A DNA stretch of 53,313 bases from CAVQUE01 sp046290435 (GCA_046290435.1 JBKAGO010000058.1:1-53313), one strand, 5' to 3'. Counted from the stretch's first letter, positions 16,523 to 25,003 are shown. Translations and numbers: made by a program. The notes: a model not told the origin generated them from the letters alone.

Positions 16523-17221
16523 GTGTTGAGCGCGCTGGGGTTCCTCACCGTCGTCGGCGGCGCCCGCCCGCCCGATCGGCGGACGATGCAGTGGTTCCCC
16601 GTGGTCGGGTTGGCCATCGGCGCGGCTGTCGCCGGTGTGTGGTGGCTGGCCGAGCAGTGGTGGCCGATCGCGGTCGCGGTGGCGATCGTGGTGGCCTTCG
16701 AGCTCGCGCTCACCGGCGCTATTCACGTCGACGGGCTGGCCGACAGTGCCGACGGCCTGCTGCCGCACCTGCCGGCCGAGCGTCGACTCGACGTCATGCG
16801 CGCCCCCGACATCGGCGCGTTCGCGTTGGTGACGGTGACCATCGTGTTGCTGGTGCGATGGGCGGCGTGGACCGGCATCGATGCCCCGCACCTGGTCGTC
16901 GCGCCCATCTGGATGTTGTCGCGCACCGGCATGGCGGTGATCCCGGCCGTGCTGCCCTACGCCCGCGCGAGCGGGCTCGCCAGCGGGTTCCTCGGCGGCG
17001 CGTCCCGATGGCTGGCGCTGTGGGCGCTTCCTGCACTGGCCCTGCTGGTCGTGGCCGACGGCTGGCGTGGCCTTGTGGCCGGCGTCGTGGTCGTGGTGGT
17101 CATGGCCGCGGTGGCCGCTCTGGCGTACCGGAGGATCGGCGGGTTCACCGGCGACGTGCTGGGCGCGGCGGCGGTGCTGGGCGAGACAGCGGCGCTCGTC
17201 GCCCTGGCGGCCCGGCCGTGA
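16523..17221 (+). CDS. cobS: Adenosylcobinamide-GDP ribazoletransferase (cobalamin synthase)
   Basis: A 232-residue integral membrane enzyme that joins alpha-ribazole(-P) to adenosylcobinamide-GDP. It has the diagnostic metal-binding HVDGLADSADGLL, then RAPDIGAFALVTVTIVLL and the terminal GGFTGDVLGAAAVLGE. Several hydrophobic helices span most of the length. The GTG at 16523 is my start choice (VLSALGFLTVVGG); the adjacent TTG at 16526 is possible. It is followed without a gap by a low-complexity 75-codon frame (GTGA overlap). Confidence 0.93.
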   Translation: MLSALGFLTVVGGARPPDRRTMQWFPVVGLAIGAAVAGVWWLAEQWWPIAVAVAIVVAFELALTGAIHVDGLADSADGLLPHLPAERRLDVMRAPDIGAFALVTVTIVLLVRWAAWTGIDAPHLVVAPIWMLSRTGMAVIPAVLPYARASGLASGFLGGASRWLALWALPALALLVVADGWRGLVAGVVVVVVMAAVAALAYRRIGGFTGDVLGAAAVLGETAALVALAARP

Positions 17222-17445
17222 GCTCATCGGCGCCTGCCGGGGGTCGCTGTCGGCGCGGGCGTGCGGGCAAGGCCGCCGCGCGGCGCCGTGGGGTCGGTTG
17301 TTCGCGTCGCGTTGGTGCCGCGGCCGTTGGTTCGTCGGCGCCTGCCTGGGCCGGCCGGTGCCGCCGGCGTTCGGGGGAGGCCGCCGCGCGGCGCCGTGGG
17401 GTCGACCTCCGGTCGTGGCTTCCCGCCGGGCCGGTGGCGCGATGA
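17218..17445 (+). CDS. 75-codon Arg/Ala-rich bridging ORF between cobS and cobD
   Basis: The frame starts with a GTG overlapping the cobS stop (GTGA at 17218-17221) and ends with a TGA overlapping the cobD ATG (ATGA at 17442-17445). It holds two direct repeats 108 bp (36 codons) apart: SSAPA..GRCRR and KAAARRRGV / EAAARRRGV. No family is recognisable and the composition is biased (Arg, Ala, Gly), so it is probably an expanded junction that keeps ribosomes moving from cobS to cobD, not a functional enzyme. It may be untranslated spacer. Confidence 0.4.
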   Translation: MSSSAPAGGRCRRGRAGKAAARRRGVGCSRRVGAAAVGSSAPAWAGRCRRRSGEAAARRRGVDLRSWLPAGPVAR

Positions 17446-18356
17446 GCGCACTGGCCCGCCGCGCGTTCGCGGCCGGCGCGGGATTGCTGGTCGATCGGAC
17501 GCTCGGCGACCCGCCGAGCTCGCTGCATCCCGTCGCCGGGTTCGGGACGTTGATGGGTCACCTCGAACGTCTGGTCTGGGCCGACCGGCCGACGCGCGGC
17601 GTCGCCTATGCGTTCGCCGGCACGGCGCTCGGTCTCGCGAGCGGTGCCATCGTGCGTTCGGGAACCGTGGCGCTGGGCGTGTCGGCCGCCGGGCGCCAGC
17701 TGCGCACCACGGCGCGCACCATCGGCGCCGCCGTCGATGTGGGTGACCTCGCAGGGGCGCGGGCGGCGCTGCCCGCACTGGTGGGGCGCGACCCGAGTGA
17801 GCTCGACGCCTCGGGTATCGCCGCCGCGGTCATCGAGTCGGTGGCCGAGAACAGTGTCGACGCCGTCATCGCCCCGGCGTTCTGGACGATCGTCGCCGGC
17901 GCCCCCGGGGCGCTGGGCTACCGGGCGATCAACACCATGGACGCCATGGTCGGCCACCGCAGCGAGCGCTACGGCCGCTTCGGTACCGCGGCCGCCCGCC
18001 TCGACGACGCCGCCAACTGGATCCCTGCCCGGCTGTTCGCCGGGCTGGTCATCGCCGTCGTGCCGACGGCTCGCCGGGAGATCGTGGCCGCAGTCCGCCG
18101 TGACGCACCGGCGCACCCGTCGCCCAACGCCGGCGTCGCCGAGGCTGCCATGGCCGCAGCGATCGGCCGCGAGCTCGGCGGCCCGCTGCGCTACGGCGAG
18201 CGGGTCGAGCATCGACCGACCCTCGGTGTCGGGCCACGCCCGGGGACTGGCGACGTCGAGGCGGCGGTGCGAATCGCCGACCGCTGCGAGCTCGCGTTCG
18301 TCGGCGCGTGCCTGGCCGTCGCCGTCGTGGCCCGGGTAACCAGGAGCCGGCGATGA
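17442..18356 (+). CDS. cobD: Adenosylcobinamide-phosphate synthase (CbiB/CobD)
   Basis: A 304-residue membrane protein that attaches aminopropanol (phosphate) to adenosylcobyric acid. Motifs are LLVDRTLGDPPSSLHPVAGFG, IESVAENSVDAVIAPAFW, GYRAINTMDAMVGHRSERY, RLDDAANWIPARL and HPSPNAGVAEAAMA with HRPTLGVGPRPG. ATG at 17442. It is joined by ATGA overlaps to a bridging ORF on each side, so it probably depends on coupled translation from cobS. Confidence 0.94.
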   Translation: MSALARRAFAAGAGLLVDRTLGDPPSSLHPVAGFGTLMGHLERLVWADRPTRGVAYAFAGTALGLASGAIVRSGTVALGVSAAGRQLRTTARTIGAAVDVGDLAGARAALPALVGRDPSELDASGIAAAVIESVAENSVDAVIAPAFWTIVAGAPGALGYRAINTMDAMVGHRSERYGRFGTAAARLDDAANWIPARLFAGLVIAVVPTARREIVAAVRRDAPAHPSPNAGVAEAAMAAAIGRELGGPLRYGERVEHRPTLGVGPRPGTGDVEAAVRIADRCELAFVGACLAVAVVARVTRSRR

Positions 18357-18535
18357 CGGGAGTGCTGGCGGGTCGTGTGGTGTTGGCGGCTCCGGTTCCG
18401 GTGGCGATGGGGCCGGTCGCCGAGCTCGGCGGCGGTGCGGTGATGACGGCTGCGCCCGTGGGTCGTGTGGTGTCGGCGGGTCGGGGACCGGCGATGACGA
18501 GTGAGCCGGTGCGCTCTGCCGTGTGGTGCCGATGA
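18353..18535 (+). CDS. 60-codon bridging ORF between cobD and cobC
   Basis: The ATG at 18353 overlaps the cobD stop (ATGA) and follows AGGAG by 6 nt, the best initiation site at this junction. The frame ends at TGA 18533-18535, overlapping an ATG of cobC (ATGA). The first 16 bp (GATGACGGGAGTGCTGG) recur at the true cobC start 181 bp downstream, and GGTCGTGTGGTGTTGGCG recurs at 18463. The segment therefore looks like an expanded copy of the original cobC start. The peptide (MTGVLAGRVVLAAPVP...) matches no family. Confidence 0.4.
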   Translation: MTGVLAGRVVLAAPVPVAMGPVAELGGGAVMTAAPVGRVVSAGRGPAMTSEPVRSAVWCR

Positions 18536-19437
18536 TGACGGGAGTGCCGGTGGGGGATCACGGCGGGGACGGGGCCCGCCTGGCCGCAGCGCTCGGAGTC
18601 GACATCGACGAGGTGCTCGACCTGTCGGCCAGCCTCAACCCGTGCGCCCCCGACGTGGCTCCGATCGTCGTCCGGCACCTCGATGCGCTCGGCCGCTACC
18701 CCGACGACACGGCTGCTACGGCGGCGGTGGCCGAGATGGTCGGCGTCGAACCCGAACGGTTGGTGCTCACCAACGGCGGCGCCGAGGCGATCGCCCTGGT
18801 CGCCGCGCTGCACCCCGTCGGCTGGGCCGACGACTGCGACTTCTCGCTGTACCGACGCCACCTCGCCCGCTGCGAGCCGGGTGAGCCCCGGTGGATGTCG
18901 GACCCGAACAACCCCACCGGTCGGCTGGCTGCGGATGGCGAGACGGCGTTCGTGCGCGACGAGGCCTTCTACGTGCTGGCCACGGGCCGCTGGACGCGCG
19001 GCGACGCCGGCTGCTGGGTGATGGGTTCGCTGACCAAGGCCTTCGCCTGTCCCGGCCTTCGGATGGGGTACGTGATCGCCCCCGACGATCGTGGCGCCGA
19101 CGCGGTGCGGGCGCTGCGGCCCCGCTGGTCGGTCGGCGGCCTCGAGTCGGCCGTACTCCCGGACCTCGTGGAGCTGGCCGATCCGGTCGGCTGGCGCGAC
19201 GGCATCGCCGAGCTGCGTCGGCAGCTGGTGACGCTGCTGGCCGACCACGGCCTGATCGCCGAGCCTGCGGCCGCCAACTACGTGTGGATCCCCGACGCCC
19301 CCGGCCTGCGCGACGCCCTGGCGGCGCGGCGGGTGTTGGTGCGCTCCGGTGGGAGCTTCGGCCACCCCGACGCCGTCCGCATCGCCGTCCCCGACGAGCG
19401 CGGCCTCACTCGCCTCGCCGCCGCGCTCTCCTCCTGA
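18532..19437 (+). CDS. cobC: Threonine-phosphate decarboxylase-like PLP aminotransferase
   Basis: About 301 residues, fold type I PLP enzyme, aminotransferase class I/II. In cobalamin loci this protein makes (R)-1-aminopropan-2-ol phosphate from threonine phosphate. Motifs are DLSASLNPCAPD, RYPDDTAATAAVAEM, LTNGGAEAIALVA, WMSDPNNPTGRLA and the lysine-bearing MGSLTKAFACPGLRMGYVIA. It is shorter than usual (about 330-360), with a compact segment between TNGGAEAI and DPNNPTG. Two adjacent ATG codons (18532, 18535) and a GTG at 18523 are possible starts; none has a good ribosome-binding site, so translation probably depends on the upstream ORF. Confidence 0.88.
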   Translation: MMTGVPVGDHGGDGARLAAALGVDIDEVLDLSASLNPCAPDVAPIVVRHLDALGRYPDDTAATAAVAEMVGVEPERLVLTNGGAEAIALVAALHPVGWADDCDFSLYRRHLARCEPGEPRWMSDPNNPTGRLAADGETAFVRDEAFYVLATGRWTRGDAGCWVMGSLTKAFACPGLRMGYVIAPDDRGADAVRALRPRWSVGGLESAVLPDLVELADPVGWRDGIAELRRQLVTLLADHGLIAEPAAANYVWIPDAPGLRDALAARRVLVRSGGSFGHPDAVRIAVPDERGLTRLAAALSS

Positions 19438-19469
19438 ACCACGGGGCGCTGGACCTGGTGGGGGAACTA

Positions 19470-19528
19470 CTGGGGGTCAAGCCTTGCGGTCGACCAACTC
19501 CAGGTTGGTGAGGCCGCGGCGCTGCAAC
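19470..19528. repeat. Degenerate half copy of the intergenic palindromic element
   Basis: GGGGTCAAG, then a diverged stretch, then ACCAACTCCAGGTTGGT. It lies immediately upstream of the intact element at 19533 and shares its ends. It contains its own small ACCAAC/GTTGGT stem. It looks like an older, decayed insertion of the same unit. Confidence 0.55.
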
Positions 19529-19532
19529 TACT

Positions 19533-19620
19533 GGGGTCAAGTCGTACTTTCAACCAACTCCGCACGCGGCGGCCTGGCGGCGTACCGGCCGAGAGTTGGT
19601 TGAAAGTACGACTTGACCCC
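19533..19620. repeat. Intergenic palindromic element, copy 2 (28-bp arms)
   Basis: Perfect arms at 19533-19560 and 19593-19620, identical to those of copy 1 (9442-9530), with an unrelated 32-nt loop. It sits between the convergent cobC and hrpA genes. Conservation of arms but not loops is what a mobile or protein-bound palindrome would show. Confidence 0.9.
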
Positions 19621-19883
19621 GGCGGTCCGCGGCCCGGCGGTCAGCGGCCCGGCGGTCCGTGGCCCGGCGGTCCGTGGCCCGGCGGTGGGCCTGGTGGCGT
19701 GGCGGGTCGGCGGCGGGCAGGCACCCCGGCGGTCAGCGGCCCGGCGGTCAGCGGCCCGGCGGTCAGCGGCCCGGCGGTCCGTGGCCCGGCGGTCCGTGGC
19801 CTGGTGGTCCGTGGCCCGGCGGTCGGCGGCGTGGCAGTCACCCCGGCGGTCCGTGGCCTGGCGGTCGGCGGCGCGGCGGTACG
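19618..19883. repeat. 15-bp minisatellite downstream of hrpA
   Basis: Reiterations of GGCGGTCCGTGGCCC and its variant GGCGGTCAGCGGCCC, with one interrupted block near 19687-19730. The unit is a multiple of three, so all six frames stay open and give repeats such as AVRGP and PGGPW. I read this as a non-coding expanded spacer after the hrpA stop. Confidence 0.85.
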
Positions 19884-22800
19884 TCAGCCCAGCAGGGCGC
19901 GGATGCGTTTCTCGCTGACGGTGCCCTTGGTGCCGAGGGACTGGGCGAACACCGAGATGCGTAGCTCCTGCAGCATCCAGGCGGCGTCTTCGAGCTCGGG
20001 GGTGAGGCCGTGGGCCTCGACCGCGCGGTCCCACTGGGCCTCGAGGCCGCGGCAGCGCAGCATTGCCTCGCGGTCCTTGGCCACCCGTTCGGGCAGGGCC
20101 TCGATGCGGCGCTCGATGCCCCACAGGTAGCGGCGGACGTCGGCCAGGCGGTCGGCGCCGACGCCGGTGACGAACCCGGGGTAGGTCAGCGACGCCAGCT
20201 GCGTCGCCATGTCGGTGCTGGCGTCGGCGAACTGCGGGGCCGTCAGGTCGTAGAGCGCCACCTCGATGGCGCGGCGTTCGCCGAGGATCGCCGCCGACCC
20301 CTTGGCGACGTCGGTGACCACCCGGGGCAGGCGGTCGCGCACGGCGACGCGCAGCCGTTCGTAGTCGACGGCGTTCCAGACCGGGGCGCCGGCGTCGATC
20401 ATGATGGCGTCGACGGCGGCGGCGAGGCAGTCGTCGAACCAGGCGCTCGGCGACGCATACGGCGAGGTCACCAGCGCCAGCTTGACGTCGTCGGTCAGCA
20501 CGGCCCGCAGCTGCTTCGACACCGACGGGCGGTTCAGCAACAGGAGCCGGCGGGTGCCGAGCCACATGGCGTCGGCCTGCTCCTCGGCGGTGGCCAGCAG
20601 GCGTACGCCGACGGTGTCGCCCTCGTCGGCCAACGCCGGGTAGGCCCGCACGACGTGGCCGGGCGCATCGGTCTCGACCACCCGGGGCAGCTCGCCGAAG
20701 TCCCAGTCGGTCAGGCCACGGCGTTCGATCCCGTGCGTCGACGCGCTGAGGCTGGCCCGCAGGTCCTCGGCCAGCAGCTCGCGCAGGGCCTCGATGTCGT
20801 GGCCGTCGGCGATGATCACGCCGCGCTCGTCGACCACACGGAACGTCGGCCGCAGGTGCGCGGGGATGCGGTCGATGGCGAACGAGTCGGCCGGGACCAC
20901 GACGCTCTCCTGGCGTGACAGCTCCCGGCTGAGCTGTTCGAGCAGCGGCGCACCGTCGGGATCGAGGCGGGCGAGCACGGCGTCGACGGTCTCTGCGACG
21001 GGCACGAACTGCTTGCGCAGCGCCTTGGGCAGGGTGCGGATGAGCTCGGTGATCAGCTCACGCCGCAGCCCCGGCACCAGCCAGTCGAACGGCGCCGGGT
21101 CGATGCGGTTGAGTGCGCCGAGGGGCACGTCGATGTTCATGCCGTCGAGGTGGCTGGCCGGGTCGAGCTCGTAGGCGACGTGCAGGTCGAGGTCGCGGTG
21201 GTGCCACACCTCGGGGAAGCCGCTGTCGTCGATGTCGTCGAGGTCGGGGACCAACAGGTCGTCGAGGCCCATGTCGAGCAGATCGGGCGTGCGCTCCCGC
21301 TCCTTCTTCCACCAGCGGTCGAAGCGGCGGACGTCGGTGATGTCGTCGGGGATGCGCTGGTCGAACCAGTCGAAGATCTCGTCCTCGCCGACCAGCAGGT
21401 CGCCGCGGCGCAGGCGGGCCTCGAGGGCGTGGACCTCCTCGACGACGGCGGCGTTGTGGGCGACGAAGGTGTGATGGGTCTCCCACTCGCCGCCGACGAG
21501 CGCGTGGCGGATGAGCAGCTCCCGGGCGTAGTCGGCGTCGATACGTGCGTACTGGACCGAACGGTTCGCTGCCAACGGGATGCCGAAGATGGCGACCGAT
21601 TCGTGCGCCATGGCGGCGCCGCGCTCGGCGTCCCACCACGGATCGGAGTACGTGCGGGTGACGAGGTGGTCGCCGATCTGTTCGATCCACTCCGGGCGCA
21701 CCGGGGCGATCACCCGGGCCCACAGACGGTTGGTCTCGACCAGCTCGCCGGCCATGACCCAACGGGGCGAGCGCTTCGAGAACGTCGAACCCCGGGCGAT
21801 CATGAAGCGGGCGTTGCGGGCGGCCCGGTACTCGGGGGTGTCGCGGTCCTTCACGCCGATGTGGGACAACAGCCCAGCCAGCAGCGCCCGGTGGACGGCG
21901 TCGGGATGGGCGGGCTCGCGGTTGCGGGCCAGGCCCAGGTCCTTGCTGACCCGCTGCAGCTGGGTGTGCAGGTCCTGCCATTCGCGCACCCGCAGGTAGT
22001 GGATGAACTCGTTGCGGCACAGGCGCCGGAACCGGCTGGACGATCCCGCCCGGCGCTCGGTCTGGAGGTACTCCCACAGGTGCAGGTAGGCGAGGAAGTC
22101 CGAGTCCGGGTCACGGAAGCGGGCGTGCAGCTGGTCGGCCTGCTCTCGGTGCTCGGTGGGGCGGTCGCGGGGATCCTGGATCGACATGGCGGCGACGATG
22201 ATCTGCATCTCGCGCAGGCAGCCCTCGTCGGCAGCGGCCAGCAGCATGCGACCGAGGCGCGGGTCGATGGGTAGCCGGGCCAGCTGGCGGCCGACCGGGG
22301 TCAGCCAGCGGCGGGTGCCGACCGGCTGGTCGGCGTCGACAGCGCCGAGCTCGTCGAGCAGCGCGATGCCGTCGCGGATCGATCGGGTGTCGGGCGGGTC
22401 GACGAACGGGAACGCCTCGACGTCGCCCAGGCCCAGGGCGGCCATCTGCAGGATGACCGACGCCAGGTTGGTGCGCTGGATCTCGGGTTCGGTGAAGGCG
22501 GGGCGTTCGTCGAAGTCGTCCTCGGCGTAGAGCCGGATGGCGATGCCCGGCCCCAGGCGGCCGCAGCGGCCCGACCGCTGGTTGGCCGACGCCTGGGAGA
22601 TGTCCTCGATGGGCAGGCGCTGCACCTTGGTGCGGCGGCTGTAGCGGGAGATGCGGGCGGTGCCGGGGTCGACGACCGAGCGGATGCCGGGAACGGTCAA
22701 CGACGTCTCGGCGACGTTGGTGGCCACCACGATGCGTCGGCCCTTGTGCGACGAGAACACCCGGTGCTGGTCGGCGGCCGACAGGCGGGCGTAGAGCGGG

Positions 22801-24623
22801 AGGATCTCGGTGCCCGACAGGCGCCGATCGGTCTTGGCGAGGTCGCGCAACGCATCGGCGGCGTCGCGGATCTCGCGCTCGCCCGAGCAGAACACCAAGA
22901 TGTCGCCGTCGAGGTCGTCGACGAGCTCGGTGACGGCGGCGCAGATGCCGTCGGTCTGGTCTATTGCCCGGTCGGGGTCGGCCGGGTCGATCAGGGGCCG
23001 GTAGCGGACCTCGACGGGGTAGGTGCGCCCTGACACCGTGACGATGGGTGCGTCGGCGAAGTGGGTGGAGAAACGCTCGGTGTCGATGGTGGCCGAGGTG
23101 ATGATGACCTTGAGGTCGGGGCGTTCGGGCAGCAGGCGCCGCAGGTAGCCCAGGAGGAAGTCGATGTTGAGGCTGCGCTCGTGGGCCTCGTCGATGATGA
23201 TCGTGTCGTAGCGGCTGAGGCGGCGGTCGCGCTGGATCTCGGCCAGCAGGATGCCATCGGTCATGAGCTTGACCATGGCGTCGGGCCCGACCTCGTCGGT
23301 GAAGCGCACCGCGTAGCCGACCACGCCGCCGACCTTCCCGGCGCGGGTGACCTGTTCGGCGGTGGGACCGGCGGCCGACCGGTCGCCGGTGTCGACGTCG
23401 GTGACCTGCGCCTCGCCGGCGGGGTCGGGCCCGCCGACCGTCGGGGTGCCGGCTCCGACGGTGGCGGCGGGCTCGTCAGGCGCTCTCGTGGCGACGGGGG
23501 AGGTGGCCCCGGCGGCGGTCCCGACGCCGGCGGCGGGCTGGCCGGTCGCCGGAATGGCGGCGTTGGCGGCGTTCGCCACGTCGACTGTGGTGGCGCTGGG
23601 CTGTGCGAGCTCGGCGTCCGGCGGGACGTCGCCTGTGTCGGGCTCGACCTCCGGCTCTGGCGCGACGACTGGTGTGGTGTCGCCTGCATCTGCTCCGTGG
23701 GCCTGCGTGGTGGCGTCGGCTGCAACGGTCTGGGAGGCAGCGTCGGTGTGGGAGACAGCGTCGGCCTGCGTGGTGGCGTTGGCTGCATCGGCTGCGAGGG
23801 CGTGGGCGTTGGTATGGGCATCGGCGTCGCCTGCATCGGCGCCGGCGGCCTGCGTGGCGGCGTCGGCCGCGGCCTGGCCGAGTTCGTCGGCGACGCGTTC
23901 GGCGATCGAGCGGGCTGCGATGCGGCGGGGCTGGGTGTGGCCGATCAGGCCGTGACGGCCCCGACCGAGCTCGAGGCACAGCTTGGGCAGCTGGGTGCTC
24001 TTCCCTGATCCGGTCTCGCCGGCGACGATGACCACCTGGTGGTCACGGATCGTGGCGAGCAGATCGTCGCGTCGCTCCGAGATGGGCAGCTCCGACGGAT
24101 ACGTGACGGCGAACCCCAGCGACCGGCCCTCGCCGGTCGGTGCCGAGCTACCTGCGCCGTCGGCACCGGAGGTTCGGCGGGTGCGCCGGTTGCGTTTGCC
24201 GCGGCCGGAGCCGCCTCGGTCGGCGGGTCGGTCGGCACCTGCGGTGCCGGCCACGGTCGGGGCGTCGCCGGAGCGCGCCGCGTCGCCGGTGGTCGGGGCG
24301 TCGCCGTCCGCGGTGTTTCGGTCGTCGCCGGTGGTGGGGCGGACATCACCCTCCGGATCACCGGAGGAGTCGACTTCGGCGCGCCCGTCGGTTGTCGTGC
24401 CGCCGCCAGCGCCGTTGCCTTCGCTGTCGCTCTCGGCAGGCCGGGCCGAGACGGCGAGCGCTTCGTCGAGATCGCGGGCCACCACGGCGAGGATTGCGGC
24501 GCGCCGCTCCGGGTCGGCGATGCGCTCGGCGCCTCGGAGTCGCTTGGCGAAGCGCCGCCGCACGGGCGCGTCGAGGCCTGCGAGCTTGTCGCGCAAAAGC
24601 GTGATCGCAGCCGGGTCCTCCAC
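19884..24623 (-). CDS. hrpA: ATP-dependent RNA helicase HrpA with low-complexity insertions
   Basis: About 1579 residues, DEAH-box helicase acting on RNA and stalled ribosomes. Motifs: VIVAGETGSGKSTQLPK (residues ~198-214), TQPRRIAARSIAERV, IIIDEAHERSLN (~475-486), TSATIDTERFS, ILVFCSGEREIRD, ATNVAETSLTVPG and SQASANQRSGRCGR, then the long HrpA-specific C-terminal region. A low-complexity block (~62-168) precedes the core. A second, about 180 Ala/Thr/Asp-rich residues (~251-430, DNA about 23334-23873), splits motif Ia from VGYAVRFTDEVG, where E. coli HrpA has a few residues. I chose GTG 24623 by alignment with the E. coli N-terminus; ATG 24761 would translate through a palindrome. Confidence 0.93.
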   Translation of the reverse strand: MEDPAAITLLRDKLAGLDAPVRRRFAKRLRGAERIADPERRAAILAVVARDLDEALAVSARPAESDSEGNGAGGGTTTDGRAEVDSSGDPEGDVRPTTGDDRNTADGDAPTTGDAARSGDAPTVAGTAGADRPADRGGSGRGKRNRRTRRTSGADGAGSSAPTGEGRSLGFAVTYPSELPISERRDDLLATIRDHQVVIVAGETGSGKSTQLPKLCLELGRGRHGLIGHTQPRRIAARSIAERVADELGQAAADAATQAAGADAGDADAHTNAHALAADAANATTQADAVSHTDAASQTVAADATTQAHGADAGDTTPVVAPEPEVEPDTGDVPPDAELAQPSATTVDVANAANAAIPATGQPAAGVGTAAGATSPVATRAPDEPAATVGAGTPTVGGPDPAGEAQVTDVDTGDRSAAGPTAEQVTRAGKVGGVVGYAVRFTDEVGPDAMVKLMTDGILLAEIQRDRRLSRYDTIIIDEAHERSLNIDFLLGYLRRLLPERPDLKVIITSATIDTERFSTHFADAPIVTVSGRTYPVEVRYRPLIDPADPDRAIDQTDGICAAVTELVDDLDGDILVFCSGEREIRDAADALRDLAKTDRRLSGTEILPLYARLSAADQHRVFSSHKGRRIVVATNVAETSLTVPGIRSVVDPGTARISRYSRRTKVQRLPIEDISQASANQRSGRCGRLGPGIAIRLYAEDDFDERPAFTEPEIQRTNLASVILQMAALGLGDVEAFPFVDPPDTRSIRDGIALLDELGAVDADQPVGTRRWLTPVGRQLARLPIDPRLGRMLLAAADEGCLREMQIIVAAMSIQDPRDRPTEHREQADQLHARFRDPDSDFLAYLHLWEYLQTERRAGSSSRFRRLCRNEFIHYLRVREWQDLHTQLQRVSKDLGLARNREPAHPDAVHRALLAGLLSHIGVKDRDTPEYRAARNARFMIARGSTFSKRSPRWVMAGELVETNRLWARVIAPVRPEWIEQIGDHLVTRTYSDPWWDAERGAAMAHESVAIFGIPLAANRSVQYARIDADYARELLIRHALVGGEWETHHTFVAHNAAVVEEVHALEARLRRGDLLVGEDEIFDWFDQRIPDDITDVRRFDRWWKKERERTPDLLDMGLDDLLVPDLDDIDDSGFPEVWHHRDLDLHVAYELDPASHLDGMNIDVPLGALNRIDPAPFDWLVPGLRRELITELIRTLPKALRKQFVPVAETVDAVLARLDPDGAPLLEQLSRELSRQESVVVPADSFAIDRIPAHLRPTFRVVDERGVIIADGHDIEALRELLAEDLRASLSASTHGIERRGLTDWDFGELPRVVETDAPGHVVRAYPALADEGDTVGVRLLATAEEQADAMWLGTRRLLLLNRPSVSKQLRAVLTDDVKLALVTSPYASPSAWFDDCLAAAVDAIMIDAGAPVWNAVDYERLRVAVRDRLPRVVTDVAKGSAAILGERRAIEVALYDLTAPQFADASTDMATQLASLTYPGFVTGVGADRLADVRRYLWGIERRIEALPERVAKDREAMLRCRGLEAQWDRAVEAHGLTPELEDAAWMLQELRISVFAQSLGTKGTVSEKRIRALLG

Positions 24624-24686
24624 GGACAGCAACGGTAGGGGCCACGACTCCCAACGACTCGCTCGACCGGACGGGGGAGCCCCCTG

Positions 24687-24740
24687 ACGTTTGTGACGGT
24701 CTTGCACACGCTCGAGCGTGTGCAAAACCGTCACAAACGT
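24687..24740. repeat. 54-bp near-perfect palindrome in the hrpA leader
   Basis: Arms 24687-24713 and 24714-24740 meet at CTCGAG with no spacer. The one mismatch (C24701 with A24726) becomes a G-U pair in minus-strand RNA. The stem is thus fully paired only in the hrpA-sense transcript. It lies about 64 nt upstream of the proposed hrpA GTG. The 393-bp space between hrpA and the divergent DUF222 gene otherwise holds only the latter's promoter. Confidence 0.9.
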
Positions 24741-25003
24741 GGAGCGGTCAAGCGCCGCCATGGATGGTCGTCGCTGCGGCTGACGAGACCTGATCGAGCA
24801 ATTCGACCGCGGCAACGCGGCCTTCGCTCCATCCGAGTGATCGGTCGATGACGAAACCGGGATAGCCGTCGGCGGCGTTGGCACGCAGACGATTCGAAGA
24901 CGCCGGCCCATATGCGCACTCGCCCGGGGTACCGGCGCCGATCGTCGAGGCGTGTCCTGCGGATCTCTCTCGAGTGTTCGGGTTCACTGTCACACCCCCT
25001 CAG

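Noticed and set aside
19618..19883. Repeats resembling a CRISPR array
   Set aside because: Units are 15 bp, contiguous and without unique spacers; this is a minisatellite. No cas gene is near.
23061..24640. Long Gly/Ala/Arg-rich plus-strand frames opposite hrpA
   Set aside because: They mirror the low-complexity segments of hrpA, have no initiation signals and no family similarity.
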